NCBI RefSeq assembly: GCF_026151205.1
Contig: NC_087076.1
Coordinates: 4,237,902-4,301,901 of the forward strand
Direction of reading: 5' to 3'
Length of the DNA stretch: 64,000 bases
Origin: Bolinopsis microptera
Taxonomy: Eukaryota; Ctenophora; Tentaculata; Lobata; Bolinopsidae
Part shown: one piece after another, positions 47,259-58,365 of the stretch
Layout of the letters: each line of letters begins with the position of its first letter
How positions within the stretch are numbered: the stretch's first letter is position 1
Program-made: the position numbers and the translations under genes
The notes under the pieces: generated by a model
What the model saw: only the letters and a program-made list of their open reading frames with translations
The model's database searches: none
What the model was told of the DNA's origin: nothing

Positions 47259-50200
47259 GTAAGTGACTGGATTATTGGGTTACAACTTGTTCAGTTGAAC
47301 AAACGAACACTGAGCAATAACTTATTCCTTTACTTCAAGTACCTGAAATAACTAGTTCCTTTACTTCAAGTACCTGAAATAACTAGTTCCTTTACTTCAA
47401 GTACCTGAAATAACTGGTTCCTTTACTTCAAGTACATGAAATAAAGTAGTTCCTCTACTTCAGGTACTTGTTCATGGGGATAGGAGTGGTGTTCACCTTC
47501 CTGCTTCAGAGCAGCAGCGTGTTCACCTCCACTCTAACCCCCCTTGTAGGACTAGGTGTGATCAGTATTGACAGAATGTACCCGCTAACTCTAGGGAGCA
47601 ACATTGGCACCACCACTACAGCCATGTTAGCGGCGCTGGCTTCAGATAGTGATGCTCGTACTACTACCATTCAGATCGCGGTTTGTTCGTCTTACATTAT
47701 CAATTAAGGCATATAAATTGACTCAAATGTATTTCAGAGGCATTCTCTAGCCTGTTCTAAATGCCGCTAATAGTCAGTTACAAGTTATAAATTTAAGTTA
47801 AATAAACGGAACATCAAAGATCGATTTATCTCAGCTAATAGGTCACAATTTACTTGTAGGTTAATAACCTACCAAGACGAGCGCCGAGTTGGAACAAATA
47901 TTTACCCGTTAACAATTTACGTCTGTGTGATATTGTCTGTAGATCAATAATATACGACCCTATTGATACAAGATATATAGATTGAAAGGGTTATTGAAAT
48001 ATGCCTCTATATGATCAATATATATTCACTTCAATATTAATAACCTACACATCAGATATGTAGTTTTCCTGACAGGAGTCTTGCTCAGGTGTGTCACCTT
48101 CTGTTTAACATCTTCGGAATCGTCCTCTTCTACCCAGTACCTTTCATGAGACGTATACCTATAGCTGGTGCTAAGATCCTCGGTAACACTACTGCTAAAT
48201 ACAGGTCCGTGTTATCCACTGTTTCCTTATGTCAAGACTCAAGAGTCGCATTTAAAATTAATTTTCTGATTTTTTTAGTAGTCACTGATTCCATAGTTCG
48301 ACGCATAAACATTTAAGTTTTAACACTTGTAGCCTTTTGTGAAATGTCCCATATGTAACCCTCACTCCCATCAGATGGTTTGCTATCGTGTACCTCCTAA
48401 TTGTGTTATGTAACCCTCACTCCCATCAGATGATTTGCTATCGTGTACCTCCTAATTGTGTTATGTAACCCTCACTCCCATCAGATGATTTGCTATCGTG
48501 TACCTCCTAATTGTGTTATGTAACCCTCACTCCCATCAGATGATTTGCTATCGTGTACCTCCTAATTGTGTTATGTAACCCTCACTCCCATCAGATGGTT
48601 TGATATCGTGTACCTCCTAATTGTGTTATGTAACCCTCACTCCCATCAGATGGTTTGCTATCGTGTACCTCCTAATTGTGTTATGTAACCCTCACTCCCA
48701 TCAGATGGTTTGCTATCGTGTACCTCCTAATTGTGTTATGTAACCCTCACTCCCATCAGATGGTTTGATATCGTGTACCTCCTAATTGTGTTATGTAACC
48801 CTCACTCCCATCAGATGGTTTACTATCGTGTACCTCCTAATTGTGTTATGTAACCCTCACTCCCATCAGATGGTTTACTATCGTGTACCTCTTAATTGTG
48901 TTATGTAACCCTCACTCCCATCAGATGGTTTGCTATCGTGTACCTCCTAATTGTGTTATGTAACCCTCACTCCCATCAGATGGTTTGCTATCGTGTACCT
49001 CCTAATTGTGTTATGTAACCCTCACTCCCATCAGATGGTTTGCTATCGTGTACCTCCTAATTGTGTTATGTAACCCTCACTCCCATCAGATGGTTTGCTA
49101 TCGTGTACCTCCTAATTGTGTTATTTAACCCTCACTCCCATCAGATGGTTTGATATCGTGTACCTCCTAATTGTGTTATGTAACCCTCACTCCCATCAGA
49201 TGGTTTACTATCGTGTACCTCCTAATTGTGTTATGTAACCCTCACTCCCATCAGATGGTTTGCTATCGTGTACCTCCTAATTGTGTTATGTAACCCTCAC
49301 TCCCATCAGATGGTTTGCTATCGTGTACCTCCTAATTGTGTTATGTAACCCTCACTCCCATCAGATGGTTTGCTATCGTGTACCTCCTAATTGTGTTATG
49401 TAACCCTCACTCCCATCAGATGGTTTGCTATCGTGTACCTCCTAATTGTGTTATGTAACCCTCACTCCCATCAGATGGTTTGCTATCGTGTACCTCCTAA
49501 TTGTGTTATGTAACCCTCACTCCCATCAGATGGTTTGCTATCGTGTACCTCCTAATTGTGTTATGTAACCCTCACTCCCATCAGATGGTTTGCTATCGTG
49601 TACCTCCTAATTGTGTTATGTAACCCTCACTCCCATCAGATGGTTTGCTATCGTGTACCTCCTAATAGTGTTATGTAACCCTCACTCCCATCAGATGGTT
49701 TGCTATCGTGTACCTCCTAATAGTGTTATGTAACCCTCACTCCCATCAGATGGTTTGATATCGTGTACCTCCTAATTGTGTTATGTAACCCTCACTCCCA
49801 TCAGATGGTTTGCTATCGTGTACCTCCTAATAGTGTTATGTAACCCTCACTCCCATCAGATGGTTTGATATCGTGTACCTCCTAATTGTGTTATGTAACC
49901 CTCACTCCCATCAGATGGTTTGCTATCGTGTACCTCCTAATAGTGTTATGTAACCCTCACTCCCATCAGATGGTTTGCTATCGTGTACCTCCTAATAGTG
50001 TTATGTAACCCTCACTCCCATCAGATGGTTTGCTATCGTGTACGTCCTAATTGTGTTATGTAACCCTCACTCCCATCAGATGGTTTGCTATCGTGTACCT
50101 CCTAATTGTGTTATTTAACCCTCACTCCCATCAGATGGTTTGCTATCGTGTACCTCCTAATTGTGTTATGTAACCCTCACTCCCATCAGATGGTTTGATA

Positions 50201-53200
50201 TCGTGTACCTCCTAATTGTGTTATGTAACCCTCACTCCCATCAGATGGTTTGCTATCGTGTACCTCCTAATAGTGTTATGTAACCCTCACTCCCATCAGA
50301 TGGTTTGCTATCGTGTACATCCTAATTGTGTTATTTAACCCTCACTCCCATCAGATGGTTTGATATCGTGTACCTCCTAATTGTGTTATGTAACCCTCAC
50401 TCCCATCAGATGGTTTGCTATCGTGGACCTCCTAATTGTGTTATGTAACCCTCACTCCCATCAGATGGTTTTCTATCGTGTACCTCCTAATTGTGTTATG
50501 TAACCCTCACTCCCATCAGATGGTTTGCTATCGTGTACCTCCTAATTGTGTTATGTAACCCTCACTCCCATCAGATGGTTTGCTATCGTGTACCTCCTAA
50601 TTGTGTTATGTAACCCTCACTCCCATCAGATGGTTTGCTATCGTGTACCTCCTAATTGTGCTATTTAACCCTCACTCCCATCAGATGGTTTGCTATCGTG
50701 TACCTCCTAATTGTGCTATTTAACCCTCACTCCCATCAGATGGTTTGATATCGTGTACCTCCTAATTGTGTTATGTAACCCTCACTCCCATCAGATGGTT
50801 TGCTATCGTGTACCTCCTAATTGTGTTATGTAACCCTCACTCCCATCAGATGGTTTGCTATCGTGTACCTCCTAATTGTGTTATGTAACCCTCACTCCCA
50901 TCAGATGGTTTGCTATCGTGTACCTCCTAATTGTGTTATGTAACCCTCACTCCCATCAGATGGTTTGCTATCGTGTACCTCCTAATTGTGTTATGTAACC
51001 CTCACTCCCATCAGATGGTTTGCTATCGTGTACCTCCTAATTGTGTTATGTAACCCTCACTCCCATCAGATGGTTTGCTATCGTGTACCTCCTAATTGTG
51101 TTATGTAACCCTCACTCCCATCAGATGGTTTGCTATCGTGTACCTCCTAATTGTGTTATGTAACCCTCACTCCCATCAGATGGTTTGCTATCGTGTACCT
51201 CCTAATTGTGTTATGTAACCCTCACTCCCATCAGATGGTTTGCTATAGTGTACCTCCTAATTGTGTTATGTAACCCTCACTCCCATCAGATGGTTTGCTA
51301 TCGTGTACCTCCTAATTGTGTTATGTAACCCTCACTCCCATCAGATGGTTTGCTATCGTGTACCTCCTAATTGTGTTATGTAACCCTCACTCCCATCAGA
51401 TGGTTTGCTATCGTGTACCTCCTAATTGTGTTATGTAACCCTCACTCCCATCAGATGGTTTGCTATAGTGTACCTCCTAATTGTGTTATGTAACCCTCAC
51501 TCCCATCAGATGGTTTGCTATCGTGTACCTCCTAATTGTGTTATGTAACCCTCACTCCCATCAGATGGTTTGCTATCGTGTACCTCCTAATTGTGTTATG
51601 TAACCCTCACTCCCATCAGATGGTTTGCTATCGTGTACCTCCTAATTGTGCTATTTAACCCTCACTCCCATCAGATGGTTTGCTATCGTGTACCTCCTAA
51701 TTGTGCTATGTAACCCTCACTCCCATCAGATGGTTTGATATCGTGTACCTCCTAATTGTGTTATGTAACCCTCACTCCCATCAGATGGTTTGCTATCGTG
51801 TACCTCCTAATTGTGTTATGTAACCCTCACTCCCATCAGATGGTTTGCTATCGTGTACCTCCTAATTGTGTTATGTAACCCTCACTCCCATCAGATGGTT
51901 TGCTATCGTGTACCTCCTAATTGTGTTATGTAACCCTCACTCCCATCAGATGGTTTGCTATCGTGTACCTCCTAATTGTGTTATGTAACCCTCACTCCCA
52001 TCAGATGGTTTGCTATCGTGTACCTCCTAATTGTGTTATGTAACCCTCACTCCCATCAGATGGTTTGCTATCGTGTACCTCCTAATTGTGTTATGTAACC
52101 CTCACTCCCATCAGATGGTTTGCTATCGTGTACCTCCTAATTGTGTTATGTAACCCTCACTCCCATCAGATGGTTTGCTATCGTGTACCTCCTAATTGTG
52201 TTATGTAACCCTCACTCCCATCAGATGGTTTGCTATCGTGTACCTCCTAATTGTGTTATGTAACCCTCACTCCCATCAGATGGTTTGCTATCGTGTACCT
52301 CCTAATTGTGTTATGTAACCCTCACTCCCATCAGATGGTTTGCTATCGTGTACCTCCTAATTGTGTTATGTAACCCTCACTCCCATCAGATGGTTTGCTA
52401 TCGTGTACCTCCTAATTGTGTTATGTAACCCTCACTCCCATCAGATGGTTTGCTATCGTGTACCTCCTAATTGTGTTATGTAACCCTCACTCCCATCAGA
52501 TGGTTTGCTATCGTGTACCTCCTAATTGTGTTATGTAACCCTCACTCCCATCAGATGGTTTGCTATCGTGTACCTCCTAATTGTGTTATGTAACCCTCAC
52601 TCCCATCAGATGGTTTGCTATCGTGTACCTCCTAATTGTGTTATGTAACCCTCACTCCCATCAGATGGTTTGCTATCGTGTACCTCCTAATTGTGTTATG
52701 TAACCCTCACTCCCATCAGATGGTTTGCTATCGTGTACCTCCTAATTGTGTTATGTAACCCTCACTCCCATCAGATGGTTTGCTATAGTGTACCTCCTAA
52801 TTGTGTTATGTAACCCTCACTCCCATCAGATGGTTTGCTATCGTGTACCTCCTAATTGTGTTATGTAACCCTCACTCCCATCAGATGGTTTGCTATCGTG
52901 TACCTCCTAATTGTGTTATGTAACCCTCACTCCCATCAGATGGTTTGCTATCGTGTACCTCCTAATTGTGTTATGTAACCCTCACTCCCATCAGATGGTT
53001 TGCTATCGTGTACCTCCTAATAGTGTTATGTAACCCTCACTCCCATCAGATGGTTTGCTATCGTGTACCTCCTAATAGTGTTATGTAACCCTCACTCCCA
53101 TCAGATGGTTTGATATCGTGTACCTCCTAATTGTGTTATGTAACCCTCACTCCCATCAGATGGTTTGCTATCGTGTACCTCCTAATAGTGTTATGTAACC

Positions 53201-54075
53201 CTCACTCCCATCAGATGGTTTGCTATCGTGTACCTCCTAATAGTGTTATGTAACCCTCACTCCCATCAGATGGTTTGATATCGTGTACCTCCTAATTGTG
53301 TTATGTAACCCTCACTCCCATCAGATGGTTTGCTATCGTGTACCTCCTTATAGTGTTATGTAACCCTCACTCCCATCAGATGGTTTGCTATCGTGTACCT
53401 CCTAATAGTGTTATGTAACCCTCACTCCCATCAGATGGTTTGCTATCGTGTACCTCCTAATTGTGTTATGTAACCCTCACTCCCATCAGATGGTTTGCTA
53501 TCGTGTACCTCCTAATTGTGTTATTTAACCGTCACTCCCATCAGATGGTTTGCTATCGTGTACCTCCTAATTGTGTTCCTTCTCATCCCCACCCTACTAC
53601 TAGGCTTCTCCCTAATTAGCAACATTGTCTTCTACACTTTTATTGGAATAGTGCTTCTACTCATACTATCAGTTATATCTATAACTTTGATGCAGAAATA
53701 CGCTAAAGACAGGTGAACTTTGAGAGCATATTATTTGATTTATGGGTACTGTATAGTGTATACTGTATAGTGTATACACTATACAGATAATGATATGAAG
53801 CTTAAACTTATTAATCCTGGTTATAAATCAAATAAAACAATTAATAAATATTTAATGATTCTATTTGTTTTTTTCTATCAGAATTCATTCACTTTAAAGT
53901 TCACATTATTTTCAGATTACCCTTGAAACTACAAACTTGGGATTTCCTTCCCGAACCTCTCCACTCACTGAAACCCTACGACCGCCTCATAACCTCGTTA
54001 TTCTCAAACTGCACGTGCTGTAAATGCGGCACGCAGCCCCTTGATGACCTGACTGTGTCCTATGGGTACAAGTGA
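47084..54075 (+). CDS. SLC34: SLC34 sodium/phosphate cotransporter, 3' half (5 exons)
   Basis: Joined exons 47084-47258, 47464-47680, 48089-48204, 53545-53712 and 53916-54075. Phases fit at every junction and all introns are GT-AG. The product is the C-terminal half of a type II Na+-dependent phosphate cotransporter, a plasma-membrane carrier that drives phosphate uptake with sodium. Landmarks in order: membrane segment with [40 protein letters not shown] (the second QSSS transport motif) and [33 protein letters not shown] and [25 protein letters not shown]; and [20 protein letters not shown] followed by a cysteine-rich end (CTCCKC). The N-terminal half is not seen. The third intron contains 95 copies of the exon 4 acceptor, which makes correct splicing remarkable. 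The frame itself is intact. Confidence 0.92.
47325..47463 (+). repeat. 31-bp minisatellite derived from a 3' splice junction
   Basis: Four units start at 47325, 47356, 47387 and 47418, of the type TTCCTTTACTTCAAGTACCTG plus AAATAACTAG. The fifth, at 47450, is the real exon junction TTCCTCTACTTCAG then GTACTTG. The polypyrimidine tract and the first bases of the exon are thus the parent of the repeat. Confidence 0.88.
47464..47680 (+). CDS. SLC34: SLC34 exon with second QSSS motif
   Basis: 217 nt, beginning with one base that completes the split glycine codon and ending in phase 0 at GCG before GTTTGT. It encodes [19 protein letters not shown] and then [16 protein letters not shown], the Na+/phosphate-coordinating repeat of SLC34. 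Confidence 0.93.
48089..48204 (+). CDS. SLC34: SLC34 exon (VCHLLFN..TAKYR)
   Basis: 116 nt starting in phase 0 after TTGCTCAG and ending with AG of a split arginine codon before GTCCGT. The adjacent upstream AG (GACAG at 48075) would break the frame, so the 48088 acceptor is chosen. It encodes a membrane helix and a cytoplasmic loop ending in AKYR. Confidence 0.9.
48353..53577 (+). repeat. 55-bp minisatellite of a 3' splice junction, 95 copies
   Basis: The first acceptor (exon base at 48375) and the last (53545) are exactly 94 x 55 bp apart, so 95 units have no net length change. Each unit is 22 bp of intron end (ATGTAACCCTCACTCCCATC+AG) plus the first 33 bp of SLC34 exon 4 (ATGGTTTGCTATCGTGTACC and onward). 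Each carries a possible branch-site-like CTAAT, a pyrimidine stretch and AG. Recurrent variants (TTTGATATC, TTTACTATC, TAATAGTG, TTATTTAACC) recur in similar orders around 49665-49930 and 53010-53280, which points to segmental duplication within the array. Only the final unit continues into the rest of the exon. Confidence 0.97.
53545..53712 (+). CDS. SLC34: SLC34 exon after the acceptor array
   Basis: Starts at the last CAG of the 55-bp array and ends before GTGAAC. It encodes [16 protein letters not shown], a long hydrophobic stretch and [11 protein letters not shown], corresponding to the late membrane segment of SLC34 proteins. The first 33 nt are the exonic part of the satellite unit. 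Any earlier acceptor shifts frame by one base per unit and meets the TAA in ATGTAACC within two units. Confidence 0.9.
53763..53786. repeat. Perfect 24-bp palindrome in the last SLC34 intron
   Basis: CTGTATAGTGTA followed by its reverse complement, preceded by a second GTATAGTGTA copy. No function assigned. Confidence 0.7.
53916..54075 (+). CDS. SLC34: SLC34 terminal coding exon
   Basis: Acceptor TTATTTTCAG; the stop TGA is at 54073-54075. It encodes [20 protein letters not shown], then [18 protein letters not shown] and a short tail. The QTWDFLP and LHSLKP words are typical of the cytoplasmic C-terminus of SLC34. Confidence 0.92.
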
Positions 54076-54629
54076 GCGGACCCCTGCAGCCCAAGAAGGG
54101 TCGTTGAAAGCATATGGAAATCATAACGATAATGAACTGAGATCAGCTTGAAGTTGAGAGTTTAGGTCGGGATAATCAACAGACTTATGCTGGGAAACAA
54201 ACAGACATCTGGTTCAGCATAAAATCTAAAACTAAGAGTAGCCGGGGCAAGTCGGGAGGTGAACTATTGGATGTCAGACTAGCCTAGTAAATAGGTTGTA
54301 CCATTAAGAAATTTATATAAGGGATCTCGATTGCATCCGCCGGGCTCCAAATCACACAATGAAGATCCCCTTTCCAATTAACATCCCCTTCCCAAATGTA
54401 TAACTATTTTAATTTCTAGTTCAACACTGAAAATTAGCAATATTTTATTTTTACCAGTGATCCTACAGGTACAAATGTAATCCTGGCCATACGGTCTGTT
54501 CTCCAATCTCCAGCCCTCATCTCACGTCAACAACAAATTAAATAATTACAGTAGATCTGCTTCCAGATTTGTCCCATTTTGGTGATCTTTATTGCCAGTG
54601 CTTTCTGTGGAATTTTAGTTTCTACTATT
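54076..54629. other. SLC34 3' flank, nothing further recognised
   Basis: Presumed 3' UTR and flanking AT-rich DNA. No obvious gene or repeat. Confidence 0.5.
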
Positions 54630-55660
54630 AAATCAGTAAGTCAACTATAGATGGTAAATGATACGATGGAGGTGCTGGAAGTTTGATTTGGGTCGGAGGA
54701 AGCTCACAGCAGAAAGTTTAACAAAACGAAAAGTTGGATTTTCAAAAGTCTGTCCCATTTTCAGATATAATATGAAACTTTCTGAACACACATTTGACAG
54801 ATTTTGCCCAGAAACCAATTAGTCACTTAATTGATGATGGTATGAAACCAAATTGTAGCAGTAGCACTGGAAGTCAAAATCTGGAAAATCATACTCTCCG
54901 ATCCCATACTCTGTCCCATTTTCAGTTTTTGAAGCTGAAATTTTACAGTTTTGACCGAATTTCTGACCCGCAACCATTTAGTCAGTCAGGATTTTCAAAA
55001 GTCTGTCCCATTTTCAGATATGAAAATTTCTGAACACAAATTTGACAGATTGGATGACATTTTTGCCCAGAAATCAATTAGTCAGTTAATTGATGATGGT
55101 ATGAAACCAAATTGGGGTACTGGAAGTCAAAATCTCAAAACAAATTGGAAAATCATATTGTCCCAATCTCTGTCCCATTTTCAGTTTTTGAAGCTGAAAT
55201 TTTACAGTTTTGACCGAATTTCTAACCCGCAACCAATTAGTCAGTCAACTATAGATGGCAAATGACACGATTGAGGTGCCGGAAGTTTAATTTCGGTCGG
55301 AGGAAGCCCACAGCAGAAAGCTTAACAAATCGAAAAGTCGTATTTTCAAAATTCTGTCCCATTTTTAAAATTAAGAAATTTTCTGAACACAAATTTGACA
55401 GATTGGATGAAAGTTTTGTCGAGAAACCAATTAGTTAGTTAATTGATGATGGTATGAAATCAAATTAAGGTACTGGGAGTCAAAATCCCGAATAAAATTG
55501 CAAAATAATTTTGTCCCAATCTCTGTCCCATTTTCAGTTTTTGAAGATAGATTTTCCAGGACCGACATTTTACACTTTCGACTGATTGTTTCACCCGCAA
55601 CCAATTAGTAAGTCAACTATATGTGGCATATGACACGATTGAGGTGCTGGAAGTTAATTT
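54630..55660. repeat. Diverged tandem repeat, ~250-350-bp units, three copies
   Basis: The words CTGTCCCATTTTCAG, GATGATGGTATGAAACCAAA and GACCGAATTTCTGACCCGCA recur in fixed order. Full units include a GTCAACTATAGATGG segment (near 54643, 55244 and 55614); the middle unit lacks about 90 bp of it. The small open frames here are incidental. Confidence 0.85.
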
Positions 55661-55666
55661 CTACAA

Positions 55667-55972
55667 GGGGCCATCTACTTAGGACGTCCGGCAAATACGG
55701 GAAATAGGGAGGGGTGGTTTCTGAAAATCCGGAATTTTTGGCAGAATTAACAAAAAAGTCTCACTTATTTCAACTCTTTGAATTCTATTTCAACTCTTTG
55801 AATTTTATAAACAATGAATTTGAGTTGGTTTTATTTGTACTATAAAAAGTAGCTGGAAATCCGGACGTCCGGGGGAGAGGGGTGGTTTTGAAAATTCGGA
55901 CACACCCGGACAGGGGGAGGGGGTTGGTCTGGAAATCTGCGATTTTGGCGGACGTCCTAAGTAGATGGCCCC
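55667..55972. mobile_element. MITE with perfect 24-bp terminal inverted repeats
   Basis: The left end, starting GGGGCCATCTACTTAGGACG, at 55667-55690 is the exact reverse complement of 55949-55972. CAA at 55664-55666 and again at 55973-55975 is a plausible 3-bp target duplication. The 306-bp element is non-coding with GGAGGGG-rich segments inside. A 3-bp duplication suggests a PIF/Harbinger-type mobiliser, but this is inference. Confidence 0.82.
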
Positions 55973-55975
55973 CAA

Positions 55976-56400
55976 GTGTTTTTAATATTTCATTTCCGCG
56001 TAGTATAGGGAAAAGTTTGTGAGAAATAAAACTGTTGTTTCTTATCAAAAATATAACTTACAAAATGATTCATCACCAAATAATAAGTAATTATTTCATT
56101 TTCATATTCACATCCATATGGTTATTAATGTACGTTAAACTTAAAGTAAGGGAACTTCCGTTATTAACCAAATAAAACTCAAAGTAAAATACTTAACATC
56201 CTCCAAAATGAAATTCTTTTGAAGAATAGTACTCCAACTCGCCAAATCAGTATAATTATAAATAGCGTAAAAATTGACAGCAATATGGCTACGGTACACT
56301 ATAGACCGTAACACACCACCTAATTCTATCTTTCTAAGAGCCTTTTTTGAGTTGCAGAACTCTTATAAGGTGCATTTGAACATAAAAATATCAAAAAGTT
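55976..56400. other. Unique AT-rich DNA
   Basis: No gene or repeat that I can support. Confidence 0.5.
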
Positions 56401-56627
56401 CATCAACGTAACCATGGTAACCATGGAAAAGGTGCTAAACATGTCCCCAATATGCAATGCAGTGTGCACAGTGGTAACGGTGACAAATGTTGAGTTTTCA
56501 AAGTGGTTACCATGGCAACTGCAAAGTGCGCGAGGAGCCATGGCAACTGTACCGTGTGCTATGTTAGCCGTAGCAACTTTAAGGTTTGCAAAGTTGTTAC
56601 CAATACCATGTCAAGTGCGCGTGCGAT

Positions 56628-56790
56628 AATAGCCATAGCAACCATGAAGTATGCACTGGTAACCATAGCAACCATGAAGTATGCAGTGGTAACCATAGCA
56701 ACTGTACAGTGTGCACTGGTTACCATAGCAACTGTACAGTGTGCACTGGTTACCATAGCAACTGTACAGTGTGCACTGGTAACGATGGCA
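56628..56790. repeat. 30-bp minisatellite carrying X-box-like palindromes
   Basis: Five to six units of 30 bp such as CCATAGCAACTGTACAGTGT plus GCACTGGTTA. Both strands are open because the period is a multiple of three; I do not read these as proteins. More diverged copies of the same words extend back to about 56400. Confidence 0.85.
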
Positions 56791-57565
56791 TAGATCTTGA
56801 GGGACATGTTTAGTACGGTCATGATTAAAATATGTGTAGTTATATTTAAAAAGGTGACTCGAAAATAAGCGGCTCACCTTAACGTTATTGTTTAAAGATT
56901 TCTCGATAGCAATAAACTTCATATATAAAGATGTAAAACCCACTAAAAGCGCGTACCGGAAACAAGAAAGTAGCTACTATTTCTACAAAAACAGAGTAGC
57001 CACGGTGGTAACCATGGAAACAATCATGGTACACAGAGCACGAGTTCAAAACCCCACAACAACCTTCACGTAACCGACCAACAGAGATTTAAATTTTAAA
57101 GGGAAGAATTAATGTTTACCTACACTCCAATTGTTAACACTCCTAGCTATTCCTCCCACTACTGGCCACTAAACTATCAGCCACTAAGTTACTTTAGTGT
57201 ACTTACAGACAATTCTTAACGCTAACATTTTTAGGGACTATCAAGGTAACCAGCAATGCTCTGAGGTAGGATTGAGCAAACTAACTATCTATTCGATCTC
57301 TGATAGGTCGTCATACAGACTTACACAATCTCCGATTTGTAAAGGCAATTACGAAATGACCAGCTATACATTTTCAAATATCAACGGCTGGTTCACATAA
57401 CACATCAGCACTCTTGGCCATCTTAGACCCCATTTTCAGCACTTTTGTACAAAACTACCCTCTCTCAGGATGTGCTCCTTTTTTTAATCTGGTATTTTGT
57501 AAGTGTAACTTTAATCGTGTAGAACTCACGTGAGTAACTTACTTATTTTCATGATCACTTTCAAT

Positions 57566-57622
57566 CAACACTTTTCAGATACCCCTCATTTTCAGATACC
57601 CCTCATTTTCAGATACCCCTCA
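57566..57622. repeat. 17-bp tandem repeat, 3 copies
   Basis: TTTTCAGATACCCCTCA three times in a row. Confidence 0.85.
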
Positions 57623-58269
57623 CGGCTCGGCTTTGCCTCGATATTTTTACAATTCCTTCTTTCACCTACACAGCTTGAAACTGACCATAAATTAACATCA
57701 TTCAAGTTGTATCATTATATACTATCCTTTAGGAAACACATAAATTCTCTTAAATTCATTAATAATATATTATACAATTTGAAAAACAGCTAGTCCATGT
57801 CGAAGAGGTTAAATGCGACCGTACAACCCCCACTATTTTCTATTGTCATATTCTTAGTTGGTAACCATGGTAACACATGCCCAGTACAGCAACTAACTAT
57901 AAGAAGTAATTACATAAAGTGCTTGGTTTTAAACGATAAATAATAAATATATTTATGAAGGAGCAGTAGTTTGCCAGTAATAAATATATTTAAGTTTTAG
58001 CTGACAACTTTCTCGTTGATAATGGCGGGGACGTCAGCGCTGCAAATAATTAACTATATGTATGATCGTTATCAGTCATTTACATAATTAATTACATGAT
58101 AAGTAATGATTAATTACATCTACAACGTAACCATGGTAACAACGCTCAACAACACATGCTGACGATATCTGAGTTCAGCAGATTTGCGGCTCATTTCACA
58201 ACCTCGTATCTAAGACAAGTGTAACCATGGCAACTAACACCTCACAAGATAGCCTTGGCAACTAACACC
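57623..58269. other. 3' flank of the PPP1R12 gene
   Basis: AT-rich non-coding DNA holding three of the X-box-like sites. On the minus strand it is the presumed 3' UTR and downstream flank of PPP1R12. Confidence 0.5.
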
Positions 58270-58365
58270 TCATAAAGGGTTGCGGGACAGCTTCCCTATC
58301 ACGCGTATTAGAGCGGCGTTCTCGTCTCTCAGGCGCTGGTTATCGCTGTTAACTTGCTGCAGGCG
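58270..58365 (-). CDS. PPP1R12: PPP1R12 terminal coding exon (leucine-zipper tail)
   Basis: Begins after TTTCAG in phase 0 and ends TGA at 58272-58270. It encodes RLQQVNSDNQRLRDENAALI and RVIGKLSRNPL, the most conserved C-terminal block of MYPT proteins. Confidence 0.95.
   Translation of the reverse strand, partial: RLQQVNSDNQRLRDENAALIRVIGKLSRNPL

Noticed and set aside
48353-53577. CRISPR-like array
   Set aside because: Direct repeats have no unique spacers, the period is constant, and the unit is an exon junction in an animal gene.
56503-56943. Overlapping frames in the 30-bp repeat
   Set aside because: Period-driven frames on both strands of a minisatellite; no conserved protein features.
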